Positions 12,501-20,560 of a stretch of DNA of 64,000 bases are shown in pieces (position 1 is the first letter of the stretch; every line of letters starts with the position of its first letter). The notes under the pieces are model-generated. The model had not been told where the DNA came from and did no database searches. It worked only from the letters and a program-made list of their open reading frames with translations. The stretch is from the NCBI GenBank assembly GCA_029959085.1, contig JARWIR010000017.1:24665507-24729506 (forward strand). The letters are read 5' to 3'. The translations under genes and the position numbers were made by a program. The stretch comes from Nemophila menziesii (taxonomy: Eukaryota; Streptophyta; Magnoliopsida; Boraginales; Hydrophyllaceae).

Positions 12501-12684
12501 TAGTGTTGTCGGCAAAAGTAACTCTATCACCTTTTGTTTTATATAAATGTGTAAATAATGATGGATTCCCGGTCATGTGTCTTGAGCATCCACTATCAAG
12601 GAGCCATATATTTTGCTTCTTGATGCTCAATCCTACAAACAAAAATAATTTAGGCTTTAGGTACCCAATTCGATTTGGGTCCAT
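9553..12684 (-). CDS. pol: copia pol: protease, integrase, reverse transcriptase, RNase H
   Basis: 1043 codons, uninterrupted. Domains in order: aspartic protease (DSGCSRHMTG at about residue 30), GAG_pre-integrase with HRRLGH and CDACQLGKQ (about 158-200), integrase core with D, D and E in HMDLFGP, RSDNGSEY and GVVERKNR (about 222-327), reverse transcriptase RVT_2 (TKWVFRNKLD, LVAQGYNQEEGIDFDETFAP, catalytic YVDDIIFG) and RNase H (YSDADYAG, STAEAEY, NTSAINLTKNP). All catalytic residues I look for are present. The N terminus before the protease is shared with the gag overlap region: the first 35 nt overlap the gag end in the +1 frame, so the true pol product is probably made by frameshifting or another recoding event rather than from the ATG at 12684. 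The frame ends 358 bp before the 3' LTR. It is probably functional. Confidence 0.96.
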   Translation of the reverse strand: MDPNRIGYLKPKLFLFVGLSIKKQNIWLLDSGCSRHMTGNPSLFTHLYKTKGDRVTFADNTKKRVLGKGNIGNMNSLLISNVLLVEGLSFNLLSISQLCDVGYSVKFEASRCVVLKNDELDTMFIAKRSDNVFVVDLESLMCKHIKCLSVVNDSWLWHRRLGHASMDLISKLSRKNLVVGLPIYKFDKDKLCDACQLGKQHRSSFKSINKVITVRPLQLLHMDLFGPVDVTSLGGSRYVFVVVDVFTRYTWVMFLALKSDAFNEFAKLCRKVQNEKGYSITCIRSDNGSEYVNSPFVHFCDEFGIEHNFSAPRTPQQNGVVERKNRTLQEMTRTMLKEHSLPTYFWGEAVHTACYVLNRILIRPLIKKTPYELWNGRPPTISYFRVFGCKCFILNTRDYLGKFDAKSDEGIFLGYSIKGKAYRIFNKRTHTIEESMHVDFDETNSFCIKKVVDVDLHEDTPQDQPLESPTQELKSHDEPPKENGQISNEASTDLPKCWKHIKDHPSELILGDPKEGVTTRSRIIALCAHQAFLSQIEPKNIKEALLDDHWINAMHEELNQFERSKVWTLIEKPIGPTIIGTKWVFRNKLDDTGIITRNKARLVAQGYNQEEGIDFDETFAPVARLESIRMLLAFACYMNFKLYQMDVKSDFLNGFIDEEVFVKQPPGFEDPKFPNHVFKLSKALYGLKQAPRAWYERLSKFLLDDGFKRGNIDSTLFIKRSSKDILLVQIYVDDIIFGATNENLCENFSKSMHKEFEMSMMGELNYFLGLQIKQMKDGIFVNQAKYTKELIKKFGLEDAKEIGTPMSTSTKLDKDEDGKDVDEKAYRGMIGSLLYLTASRPDIMFPVCLCARFQSSPKESHLSAVKRIFRYLKGTLSLGLWYPRFTSFELIGYSDADYAGCRLDRKSTSGSCQFLGQSLVSWSSRKQNSVALSTAEAEYVAAGNCVTQILWMKQTLLDFGLEYDCVPIRCDNTSAINLTKNPIQHSRTKHIEIRHHFIRDHTQKGDIVLEFVTSENQLADIFTKPLPQDLFEKIRCEIGMQIL

Positions 12685-14443
12685 GAGGGTTAGTGGATTT
12701 TCTTTTTAATACCCATATAGGCCTTTTCCAAATTGGCACAAGAGATCCCAAATCCAATAATTTACGATAGTAACAATGAGATGCATCATGACCAAGTTTT
12801 TCACAATAGGTGCAAGTGATAGAAGATTTTGAAGAAGATGGAATTGCATTTGAAATTTTTGGTTTTATAAAAACATTTTTCAAAGGTTTTTGGTTAGTGA
12901 ATGGATCATATCCAACACCACTTTTTTCAAAAGCCATTCTTTGAGAACCTAAAATCAAATCCAAGTTTTCTTGCCCACTTGTAAATTTTAAAATAATAGC
13001 ATTTTGATCAATAATCTTTTTCTCTAACAAAGCTTTTTCTTCTAAAAGATTTTTCTCAATAAGATGAAGTTTTTCATTTTCATCTATACATTCATCACAA
13101 AGATTTTGACAATCTTCCAAAGCTTTCAAAACCTCTTTAGTTCTATTTTTCTCAAATTCTAAATCTTTTGTTAAAACTTTGTTTGTTTCAATAGAGTTTA
13201 AAAAATCATTGTAGAAAGAATCAAATGCCTCATGAATATCTTGTTCACTAGCATCATCATTAGATAAAGAGAGTTTAGATTTAGGAGTTACCTCATCATG
13301 ATTTGCCATAAAGTCAAAGTGAGTTGAACCGGTATCATCATCCGAAGAAGCATCTTCATCATTCTCAAGTTTTCCCATAAAAGCAACAAGATTAACATTT
13401 TCGTTATCACTTTCTTCTTCCTCCGAATTTTGAGTATCCCAAGTGATATTAGCATGCATTGCTCTCTTAGGTTTCTCCTTTTGAAGAAGAGGACAATAAG
13501 TTTTGATGTGACCAACTTTCTTGCAATGATAGCAAGTGGGTTCATGTTGTTTGATAGCTCTAACATTCTTCTTGTAGGGTGAGGAAGAACTTCCTTTCTT
13601 GGCAAAGCGTTTGTACCTCATGAATTTTTTCATATCTCTTGCCAACATAGCCACTCCTTCATCTTCACTAGTTTCTTCTTCATGTGAGTTTTTTTCTTCT
13701 TCACTTTCCTTCCTTTCTTTTCGTTCTTTCAACTTGGTACTCAAGGCATGGAAAACAATGGATTTCTTAATCTTCTTCTCCTCATCATCTCTTATCTTTT
13801 CTTCTTCAAGCACAAGCTCTTCCGTCATGAGGTTGCAAATGAGTTCATGAACCGTCATTTTTGAAAGATCTTTAGTGTCTCTTATAGAGTTGATTTTTGA
13901 TTTGTATTTCCTTGGAAGAGCAAATAAGATTTTTCGGCATTGTTCTTTGTTGGTGTACTCTTGACCAAGAGTCTTCAAGGTGTTGACAATTTTAGAAAAT
14001 CTTTGATGCATAGCATTTAAGGCTTCATCGGGCTCCATACGAAATAGCTCATACTTAGTGATAAAGAGACCAATCTTAGTTTCTTTGATATCTTCCGTTC
14101 CTTGATATGATAGCTCCAAGAGTTGCCACATTTCATGAGCGGAATTGCATTCACTAACTCTAGCGTATTCCGTGACACTTAACCCATTAATGAGGATGTT
14201 CATAGCTTTGTTGTTTTTGGTGAGTTTAGCTATGTCTTGATCATTGTAATCATCTTCATCTTTCACCTCCGTTCTACTACCATTAACATAAGGAATATAA
14301 GGACCCTTCTTGATAGCAAGCCACAAAAAGTAATCAATTCCTTTGACATGAATCTCCATTTTCTTTTTCCATCCAAAGTAGTCTTTTCCTACAAAAAGCG
14401 GAGGTCTAGTAGAACATGAACCTTCCGGTTGATTAGAATCCAT
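12650..14443 (-). CDS. gag: copia gag with two CCHC zinc knuckles
   Basis: 597 codons, open. It starts about 40 nt after the primer-binding site, so the leader is very short. The N-terminal half is the DUF4219/UBN2 gag domain of copia elements (PPLFVGKDYFGWKKKMEIHV, MWQLLELSYQGTEDIKETKI). A CCHC knuckle CYHCKKVGHIKTYC is at about residues 304-317, followed by a long acidic and coiled-coil segment (about 330-500), and a second knuckle-like motif CTYCEKLGHDASHC at about 544-557. The gag ends 35 nt inside pol, in a frame one nucleotide off. Gag forms the virus-like particle and packages RNA. A long gag with two knuckles is characteristic of the SIRE/Maximus group. Confidence 0.95.
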   Translation of the reverse strand: MDSNQPEGSCSTRPPLFVGKDYFGWKKKMEIHVKGIDYFLWLAIKKGPYIPYVNGSRTEVKDEDDYNDQDIAKLTKNNKAMNILINGLSVTEYARVSECNSAHEMWQLLELSYQGTEDIKETKIGLFITKYELFRMEPDEALNAMHQRFSKIVNTLKTLGQEYTNKEQCRKILFALPRKYKSKINSIRDTKDLSKMTVHELICNLMTEELVLEEEKIRDDEEKKIKKSIVFHALSTKLKERKERKESEEEKNSHEEETSEDEGVAMLARDMKKFMRYKRFAKKGSSSSPYKKNVRAIKQHEPTCYHCKKVGHIKTYCPLLQKEKPKRAMHANITWDTQNSEEEESDNENVNLVAFMGKLENDEDASSDDDTGSTHFDFMANHDEVTPKSKLSLSNDDASEQDIHEAFDSFYNDFLNSIETNKVLTKDLEFEKNRTKEVLKALEDCQNLCDECIDENEKLHLIEKNLLEEKALLEKKIIDQNAIILKFTSGQENLDLILGSQRMAFEKSGVGYDPFTNQKPLKNVFIKPKISNAIPSSSKSSITCTYCEKLGHDASHCYYRKLLDLGSLVPIWKRPIWVLKRKSTNPHGPKSNWVPKA

Positions 14444-14484
14444 ATCGTATTAACTCTAGAAACGATTAAGTACAATAGAGCTAG

Positions 14485-14496
14485 GCTCTGATACCA
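14485..14496 (-). promoter_or_regulatory. copia primer-binding site (initiator Met-tRNA)
   Basis: The minus strand reads TGGTATCAGAGC, the standard complement of the plant initiator methionine tRNA 3' end, 2 nt inside the 5' LTR. Confidence 0.96.
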
Positions 14497-14498
14497 AT

Positions 14499-15660
14499 TG
14501 ATAGTCTATATGCGTCCTAGAAGGGGGGTTGAATAGGACAATGGAAATTAATCGGCTAATTTTATTTCAAGTAAATAAAATTAAAAGCTAATTTGAATCC
14601 TATTGTTTTAGCAAACTAAATAGTAAAGAACTAGATAATCCTAAAAGACAATATTATCAAACTATTCATGTAGGCATTTTATCAAGCATATAGAGTGCGG
14701 ACATGTAAAGAGTGTAGAGATAGAAAACGATACACAACGATGTATAGTGGTTCGGTTTCCCTACATCCACTACCTAAGGAAGCCTCCTTAGGATTTGCAA
14801 GATTCTCAACTAATCTTCGTAACTCTTAACCGGGTGAGATTACAAACCCTTTACAACCACTTCAAAACCTTGAAGGAAATACACTTGTGTTTTCACCAAC
14901 ACAAGGAACCAAACATAAAACCTATGCTCACACTACTCTCTTAATCTATTACAAGAACTAAGAGGAAAGGGAAAAGTGTTTAGGGGTGCTTATAAAAGCT
15001 TTGTAACTAAACTCCTAAATGAGTGGATATGAACTATGTAGCTTAAGAATGAATATGACTTGAATGCTCCTTTGAAACCTCCTTGAATGATAATATTAAT
15101 TGCTCTTAAGATTGGTAGATTGAAGGCTTGAGTTGTGTCTTGAATGAGCTTCAATATATAGCTGAAAATATCTTCCAACGGTCAAAAGGCTTCTATCTAA
15201 CGGATCTATTTTATCTCCAATGGATATAAGCTTTGTCCTCTAGTAATAGTGCAGAAAACCCTTTCTTGCGGTGTACCGCGGGTATGGTCCGGTGCACCGC
15301 GAAAACGTTCGTCTTAACTTCAAGCTTACTGGTCGGACTATCCTACACACCGTGTCCCTGGTCCGTGCCTCAGTCCGGTGTACCGCGCCTTTGGTCCGGT
15401 GTACCGCACATTTTCTTAGCTTACTGACGGGCTATCCCGTGCACCGCGCCTCTGGTCCGTGGCTCTGCGGTGTACCGCAGTTTCTGTCCGGTGTACCGCG
15501 ATACTGCTCTTTTGAAACTCAAGCTTAATATCAAGGAATTTAACACAACTAATCTAATGAGGGGTTTTGGAAAACCTTAAAAGTGATACCAAATGAATTT
15601 TAGTTTAAATGATGATTTGTCGAATATTAAAACGGGAATAAAAACAAGGTGAGGCTAACA
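14499..15660 (-). repeat. copia 5' LTR
   Basis: 1162 bp, same length as the other LTR, with mismatches seen at about 14914 (two bases), 15221 and 15453. The promoter-like TATA on the minus strand is at about 15152-15161 and the palindromic GCGGTGTACCGC cluster at about 15266-15505. This LTR should drive transcription of the element. Confidence 0.95.
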
Positions 15661-16719
15661 AGATTCACAAATTTTCTTAGGCAATAGAAAGGAGGACATA
15701 AAATAGTTTGGTATACTTTGTAAAACCGACTTAATTAAAATTTCTTTCCCAGCTTCTGAGAGATATAGATTTTTCCAGCTTTGAGTTTTCTTAATAGCTT
15801 TCTCAATAAGGCAGTTTAGTTCTTTCACTTTAGATCTACCCCAATCAGTGGGTAGACCTAAATAAGAGCCTAGATTCCTTTTAATACTCATATTTACTCT
15901 AGATGCAAATATGTGTTGAATATAATGGGGTGTGTTAGCACTAAATTTTACACCACATTTGTTCAGATTTAGAGTAAGTCCAGTAGATAATCCAAATTTG
16001 TTAATAATATCATTAAAACTATTAGTATCTTTGTGATTGGCTTTAAGGAAAAAGACACTATCATCTGCAAATAAGAGATTGGTCAGGGAAGGGCCATTTC
16101 TTGATATTTTAATGCCCTCAAGTAAATCATTATCAACCTTATCTTTAATCAAATCATTTAAGGTTTGAGTAATGAGACAAAAAATTAGTGGGGACAGTGG
16201 GTCCCCTTGTCTAAGGCCCCTTTGGGGTTTCTTAAGTTTATTAGGTTGTCCATTTATTAAGATTGAATATGAAACTGTGGTTATACAGTTCATTATCTTT
16301 TTTATCCAATTTGGATCAAAACCAAGTTTTTCCATAAGTTGTTGTAGAAAATCCCATTCTACAAACTCATAGGCTTTTTGTAAATCCGCTTTTATTATCA
16401 TGCTATAGTTTTTAGAGGTTCTTTTTTCTTTAAGGTATGTACAAACTTCATGAGTAATATAGGTGTTTTCTTGGATACTCCTGCCTGGGATAAAGGCTGT
16501 TTGGGTATCATCAACTATAGTGCTCATAAATGGTTGAAGTCTATTTACTAAAAGCCTCGCAATAATTTTATAGATAAAATTAGACACACTAATGGGTCTA
16601 TAATGTTTAATAGTGCCAGGTTTATCAATTTTTGGGATAAGCGTGATAAAGGTATGGTTTAAGTCCTCAAGGCTTCTATTACTATACCAAAAATCATTAA
16701 TGATTCGTATTACATCCAA
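15661..16719 (-). pseudogene. LINE ORF2, reverse transcriptase part
   Basis: The open frame (nominal 354 codons, last few inside the copia LTR) holds the non-LTR RT core: NHTFITLIPKIDKPGTIKHY then RPISVSNFIYKIIARLLVNR, the QTAFIPGRSI region, RGLRQGDPLSPLIF, and the catalytic LLFADDSVFF. It is one frame off from the upstream endonuclease part because a single base is missing near 16783: the conserved APGPDGFPGFFYKNYW region is read partly in each frame. The copia insertion at 15665 truncates it; the rest continues at 8032-6168. Confidence 0.93.
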
Positions 16720-18134
16720 TTTAATAACCTTCCAGTAATTCTTATAGAAGAAACCTGGGAAGCCATCTGGTCCAGGTGCCTTAAGGATCCTAACTCAGAG
16801 ACTGCCAGCTCGATCTCTTTTATGAGAATTGGCTTAAGGAGAATCTCATTCATATATTTAGAAATCTTGGGTTGAATGATGTTTAATATGGGTGTAAAAT
16901 TCCGAGAGCCCACAGAGTTAAAAATGTTATTAAAATAGTCAAGGATATTTTGGTTTACCTCAGGTTGTGTATTTAACCAAATACCTTGATCATCCATAAT
17001 GGATGATATTTTATTAAAATATCTTCTTTCTTTAGTAGCAGCATGAAAGAAGGCTGTGTTCTTATCTCCTTTTTTCAACCAATTAATTCTGGACCTAGCT
17101 GCCCAAAATTCCTCTTCAATTTTCCAAAGTGTTTCTATTTCTTTTAATATATAGTTATACTCATCTTTATCTGAGTCTTTTATACTTCTATTATTGGTAA
17201 TGTTTCTCAATTTTTCCAAATAGTGATCTATTTTCTTTTTTGTATTGTTAAATTTTCTTTTACTCCAAACAGTAAGAATTCTTCTACACGTTCTTAGATT
17301 ACTAAGTAAATTACCTTTAGTAATAGATTTAATAGTGTTTCTAGAGTTCCAGATATTTTCTATAATATTCAGGCATTCTTTTTCTTCTATCCAAAAGTTC
17401 TCAAAATAGAATCTTTTATACTTCTTATCATGTTTTTCCTCAAAATAAAGGATTAGAGGACTATGGTCTGAACCCACGGCTGGTAAGGCATTAATCCAAG
17501 CATTTGTGAATAATTCAGACCATTTTTTATTATTTAAGTTTCTATCCAGTAGCATTTTTATAAGTTGTTCCTTATTCCTCCTATTAGACCAAGTAAACGC
17601 GCAACCCTTGTTATCCAATTGCATAAGTTCAAAGTCTTTAATAAAATTATTGAACTTCTTCATATTTTTCTTATTACTTTTATTTCCACCAATTTTTTCT
17701 TCCGAATTTCTAATAAGATTAAAATCTCCTATTAAGTTCCAGGCCATATCATTACTCGGTTTACAAAGTTTAATATTCTCAAGACATATATCTTTCTGAT
17801 TATCTAAGGGAGAGCCATAGACAAATGTCGAGTTGAATTTACTACCATCTGTTTTCTCAAATTCACAATTAATAAAGTTTTCATTTTTGCTAAGTATTTT
17901 AATATTGTTTTTATCAATAGCAAAGACAGCTAATCCCCCACTTAAACCAACGGGTTCAACAGTAGTAATAAGGAACATACGAAGGGGTTTTTCAAGTTTC
18001 TTAAGAACGGAGAAAGAGTTTTTAGTTTCCGAAAGAAAGATTACCTCCGGGTGATATCTATTACGGGTATCAAGAAGGGTCTGGACCGTCAGGGGTGTGC
18101 CAATCCCCTGAACGTTCCAGGTCAGATGTATCAT
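16710..18134 (-). pseudogene. LINE ORF2, 5' part: AP-like endonuclease
   Basis: 474 codons starting ATG at 18132-18134, overlapping the ORF1 stop by 4 nt (ATGA). The exonuclease-endonuclease-phosphatase fold of plant LINEs is clear: TWNVQGIG (N), FLSETKNS (E), NLIGDFNLIRN (D, N) and VGSDHSPLIL (D, H). The endonuclease nicks the target for target-primed reverse transcription. The frame runs into the linker before the RT and is then lost at a 1-nt deletion near 16783. All catalytic positions look intact. Confidence 0.93.
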
Positions 18135-20008
18135 TGCGCTTGGTGGGATTGAATTCGGTCAATCCCGCAAACCTCACCCTCTTCAGGTTGATCTTTTGGT
18201 AATTCTTCAATTAGAAGTGGAATAGGGTTACCTTCGGTTTCATCAACATTGATGACTTGTGTTTTAGTACTCGATCTTTGATTCCATATTTTAATACGCC
18301 TATTCCTCTCAGAGAAAGCTTTCTTTTCTCTTTGTCTTCTATTTTTATTAGAGAGAGACATTCTAGAATCGAACATCTCTTCATCTTCACTTTCATACTC
18401 AGCAGTAATGGTATGTGTTTTAGCTTTAGTATTTGTGTGCTCAATATTTTCTGATGGTGGGATAAGATTATCGTGGTGATGGCTAGTGATTGAGGTCTGG
18501 TTTTCATTGTGGTTGAGAGCTGGTGTTTGGTTGGTGGCTGTGTTGTATTGAGTTGCAGCGGTGAGGTTGGGGTTAGGGATTGGGATCGGGGTAGAGGAGA
18601 AGTGATTTGGGAAAATGTTAGAAGTTGGGGTTTGGTTATGGTCAGTAAATGACGAATTAGAGTTTGGGCTGGTTTGCTGAGTGTTTAAAACTTGGGTTGC
18701 CCCGTTATGTTGTGGGCTTTTAATATTAAGAGTTGGGTTTTTATAATCGGGTGTAGGGCCAGCTTGATTTGGGCTTGGGAAGGACCCAAAGGAGATATCA
18801 TTTACGTCGATGGGTTTTGGAGAATTTTCCATCTTTTGGGTCATGAGTTGGGCCACTTGGGTTAAATTCTTTTCTTTTTCTTTAAAATTAGCCATTTTCT
18901 CGATTTTGTCTTCTTCATAACCATCTGATTGCTTCGTACCATTCATGCTCCTCTCTCCACCCACAATAATACTATTGTCCTTTTGTCCTTTAAATTCAAA
19001 TATCGGTGGTGGTACAGGGTCCTTCATGTTTGCATCCATTCCGGCCTGTACCTTGTTAACGGCGTTAGTGTTTTGGCCGTTAACCCACTTGTTGGAAATC
19101 GGTGAGCTCTGTTTGCCGAGTTTGTGAGTCCAACTCGGTTTGAAGGTAGTCCTACCACCATTGTTGACTTTACCTCCGTTGCTAAACTTTTTTAATGTCA
19201 AAATGTTTGTTCCTTTAAAACCTGATGATGATTTTGAAGGTCCTCTTGTCGAAATCTTAATCCAATTTCCTAATTTAGGAATCACTTTTGTGTTGTTACA
19301 CATTGATTCCTCATGATCAAAGAGGCCACACCCGTAACACACTTGCCCTATATTTTCATATTTGAAGTTTATCCATGATTTTGTATCGTCTTCCTCAAAG
19401 TAGTTAAAGCCCGCAATAAGTGGGTTTTGTAAATTCCAATCTACTCTAACTCTTGTAATTGAGTTTTCATCAATAATCTGATTTTCTGGTAGTTTAATAG
19501 CATGAACGAAACCAAAATTTTTTATGATTTTCCCTAAGCAATTTTCTGATAGAATACTAATAGGTGTACCCGTAAGTTGTATCCAAAGTGTAGTGTTAGT
19601 TACCTTGTTGATTGCATTTTTCTTGAACTCGTTAATGGCAAAGTGCTTACCAATAACAGTCCATGGCCTTTGATTCCACACTGTTTGTTGATCCTTAGCA
19701 TTCTTAAACTTGATAATCACAGAGTTGGGAGCTAGCTTCTCTGTTTCGACTTCTTCACTTAAATTCCAGTGTTTATTGATATGATTTCTTATGAAGATGA
19801 AATTGACAGGTTCTTTGTTAAGGAGTTTAGCAATAAGCTTAAAATCTTCAGCTATTTTGTACTTTGGGTTGTTTTCCGGTGTAATAGTAAGCTTACCATT
19901 TCCGGCGAGAGGGTGTTTTGTAGAATAAAAGTTCATATTGCAATCAAAGGAAGGAAAGGAAGGTGATAGGGAGAAGGGGGAGGGAGAGAGAGGATTAGAG
20001 ACTTCCAA
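18131..20008 (-). CDS. LINE ORF1: DUF4283 and CCHC RNA-binding protein
   Basis: 625 codons, open. A DUF4283 domain spans about residues 45-200 (LIAKLLNKEPVNFIFIRNHI, WTVIGKHFAINEF, TTLWIQLTGTPI), followed by a zf-CCHC_4 knuckle CYGCGLFDHEESMC at about 224-237. A long low-complexity tail rich in Asn, Pro, Thr and Ser follows (about 260-540), then a basic segment (RRQREKKAFSERNRRIKIW). This is the usual ORF1 of plant L1 elements, which binds LINE RNA. It overlaps ORF2 by 4 nt, suggesting termination-reinitiation. Related decayed copies occur at 22.6-25.2 kb and 30.9-31.5 kb. Confidence 0.93.
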   Translation of the reverse strand: MEVSNPLSPSPFSLSPSFPSFDCNMNFYSTKHPLAGNGKLTITPENNPKYKIAEDFKLIAKLLNKEPVNFIFIRNHINKHWNLSEEVETEKLAPNSVIIKFKNAKDQQTVWNQRPWTVIGKHFAINEFKKNAINKVTNTTLWIQLTGTPISILSENCLGKIIKNFGFVHAIKLPENQIIDENSITRVRVDWNLQNPLIAGFNYFEEDDTKSWINFKYENIGQVCYGCGLFDHEESMCNNTKVIPKLGNWIKISTRGPSKSSSGFKGTNILTLKKFSNGGKVNNGGRTTFKPSWTHKLGKQSSPISNKWVNGQNTNAVNKVQAGMDANMKDPVPPPIFEFKGQKDNSIIVGGERSMNGTKQSDGYEEDKIEKMANFKEKEKNLTQVAQLMTQKMENSPKPIDVNDISFGSFPSPNQAGPTPDYKNPTLNIKSPQHNGATQVLNTQQTSPNSNSSFTDHNQTPTSNIFPNHFSSTPIPIPNPNLTAATQYNTATNQTPALNHNENQTSITSHHHDNLIPPSENIEHTNTKAKTHTITAEYESEDEEMFDSRMSLSNKNRRQREKKAFSERNRRIKIWNQRSSTKTQVINVDETEGNPIPLLIEELPKDQPEEGEVCGIDRIQSHQAQ

Positions 20009-20152
20009 GCTTATGAAATTAATAAGGAAAGCTTGTGAAATCTTAGGATTGTGATGTTTATGTTGGTATTTTGGTTTTTTCGGTGGTGGTGATGGAGATA
20101 TTGGTGGTGGTGAGTTGTAGAGAGAGATGAGAGCTTTTCATCTTAGAGCAAT

Positions 20153-20560
20153 AAACCCGCGTGTTAAATATTTAACATTGTTCATTAAATAATAAATACT
20201 GTTTACAAATAATAATCTAAGTAAAAAAAAACTCATAAATCTTAAAACTAGTGTAGGTTCGAAGCGAGTCAATGACTCCGAGTCCAAAGTGATTTTCCTA
20301 TGTAACAAAGAAAAAAGGCTAGTGCCGAGCATATGAAAACCAATAAACCAATCTAGATAAAAAAAGCTGATAAATGCCAAACCAAAAAAAACAAAAATCA
20401 AAAAAATCAATTGGTTCGGTTTTTTTATTTTCAAAAATCGAAATTTTCATTTCGATACTCCGCAAAAACCAAACCGGGCAAGAAAGGATGATCGAGCGAT
20501 TCGACTGAGTAGAAGCAGTTTAAACGTTCTTGACAGACGATGTGGCACAAATAAAACTAA
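20153..20560. other. intergenic; pre-insertion upstream region of the trigger-factor gene
   Basis: Begins with the second copy of the LINE target-site duplication. Before the LINE inserted, this DNA lay directly upstream of the trigger-factor gene and may hold its original promoter. A 98-codon minus-strand frame (20138-20434) is hydrophobic but has no recognised domain. About 20410-20475 contains an inverted GGTTCGGTTTTTT / AAAACCAAACCGG pair. Confidence 0.45.

Larger units (their letters stand above)
8033..15660 (-). mobile_element. complete Ty1/copia retrotransposon (SIRE/Maximus-like)
   Basis: Two 1162-bp LTRs (8033-9194 and 14499-15660) flank an internal region with PBS, gag, pol and PPT, all on the minus strand. 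The 5-bp target-site duplication AGATT is at 8028-8032 and 15661-15665. LTRs have TG...CA ends. By eye I count only about four mismatches between the LTRs, so insertion is recent. Both gag and pol frames are open over their whole length. YVDDIIFGAT, the HRRLGHAS and CDACQLGKQ integrase zinc motif, and the long gag with two zinc knuckles point to the SIRE/Maximus lineage. It is inserted in LINE ORF2. Confidence 0.97.
6135..20152 (-). mobile_element. near full-length L1-type LINE, interrupted by a copia element
   Basis: Read on the minus strand, the element starts near 20152, has a short 5' leader, ORF1 (20008-18131), ORF2 (18134 onward), and ends in a poly(A) tail (the T run at about 6133-6154). 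A 13-bp direct repeat AAACCCGCGTGTT flanks it (6122-6134 and 20153-20165), as expected from target-primed reverse transcription. Without the nested copia element and its extra duplication, its length is about 6.4 kb, normal for a complete plant L1. ORF2 carries one 1-nt frameshift near 16783; otherwise the reading frames are open, so the insertion is fairly young. Confidence 0.93.
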
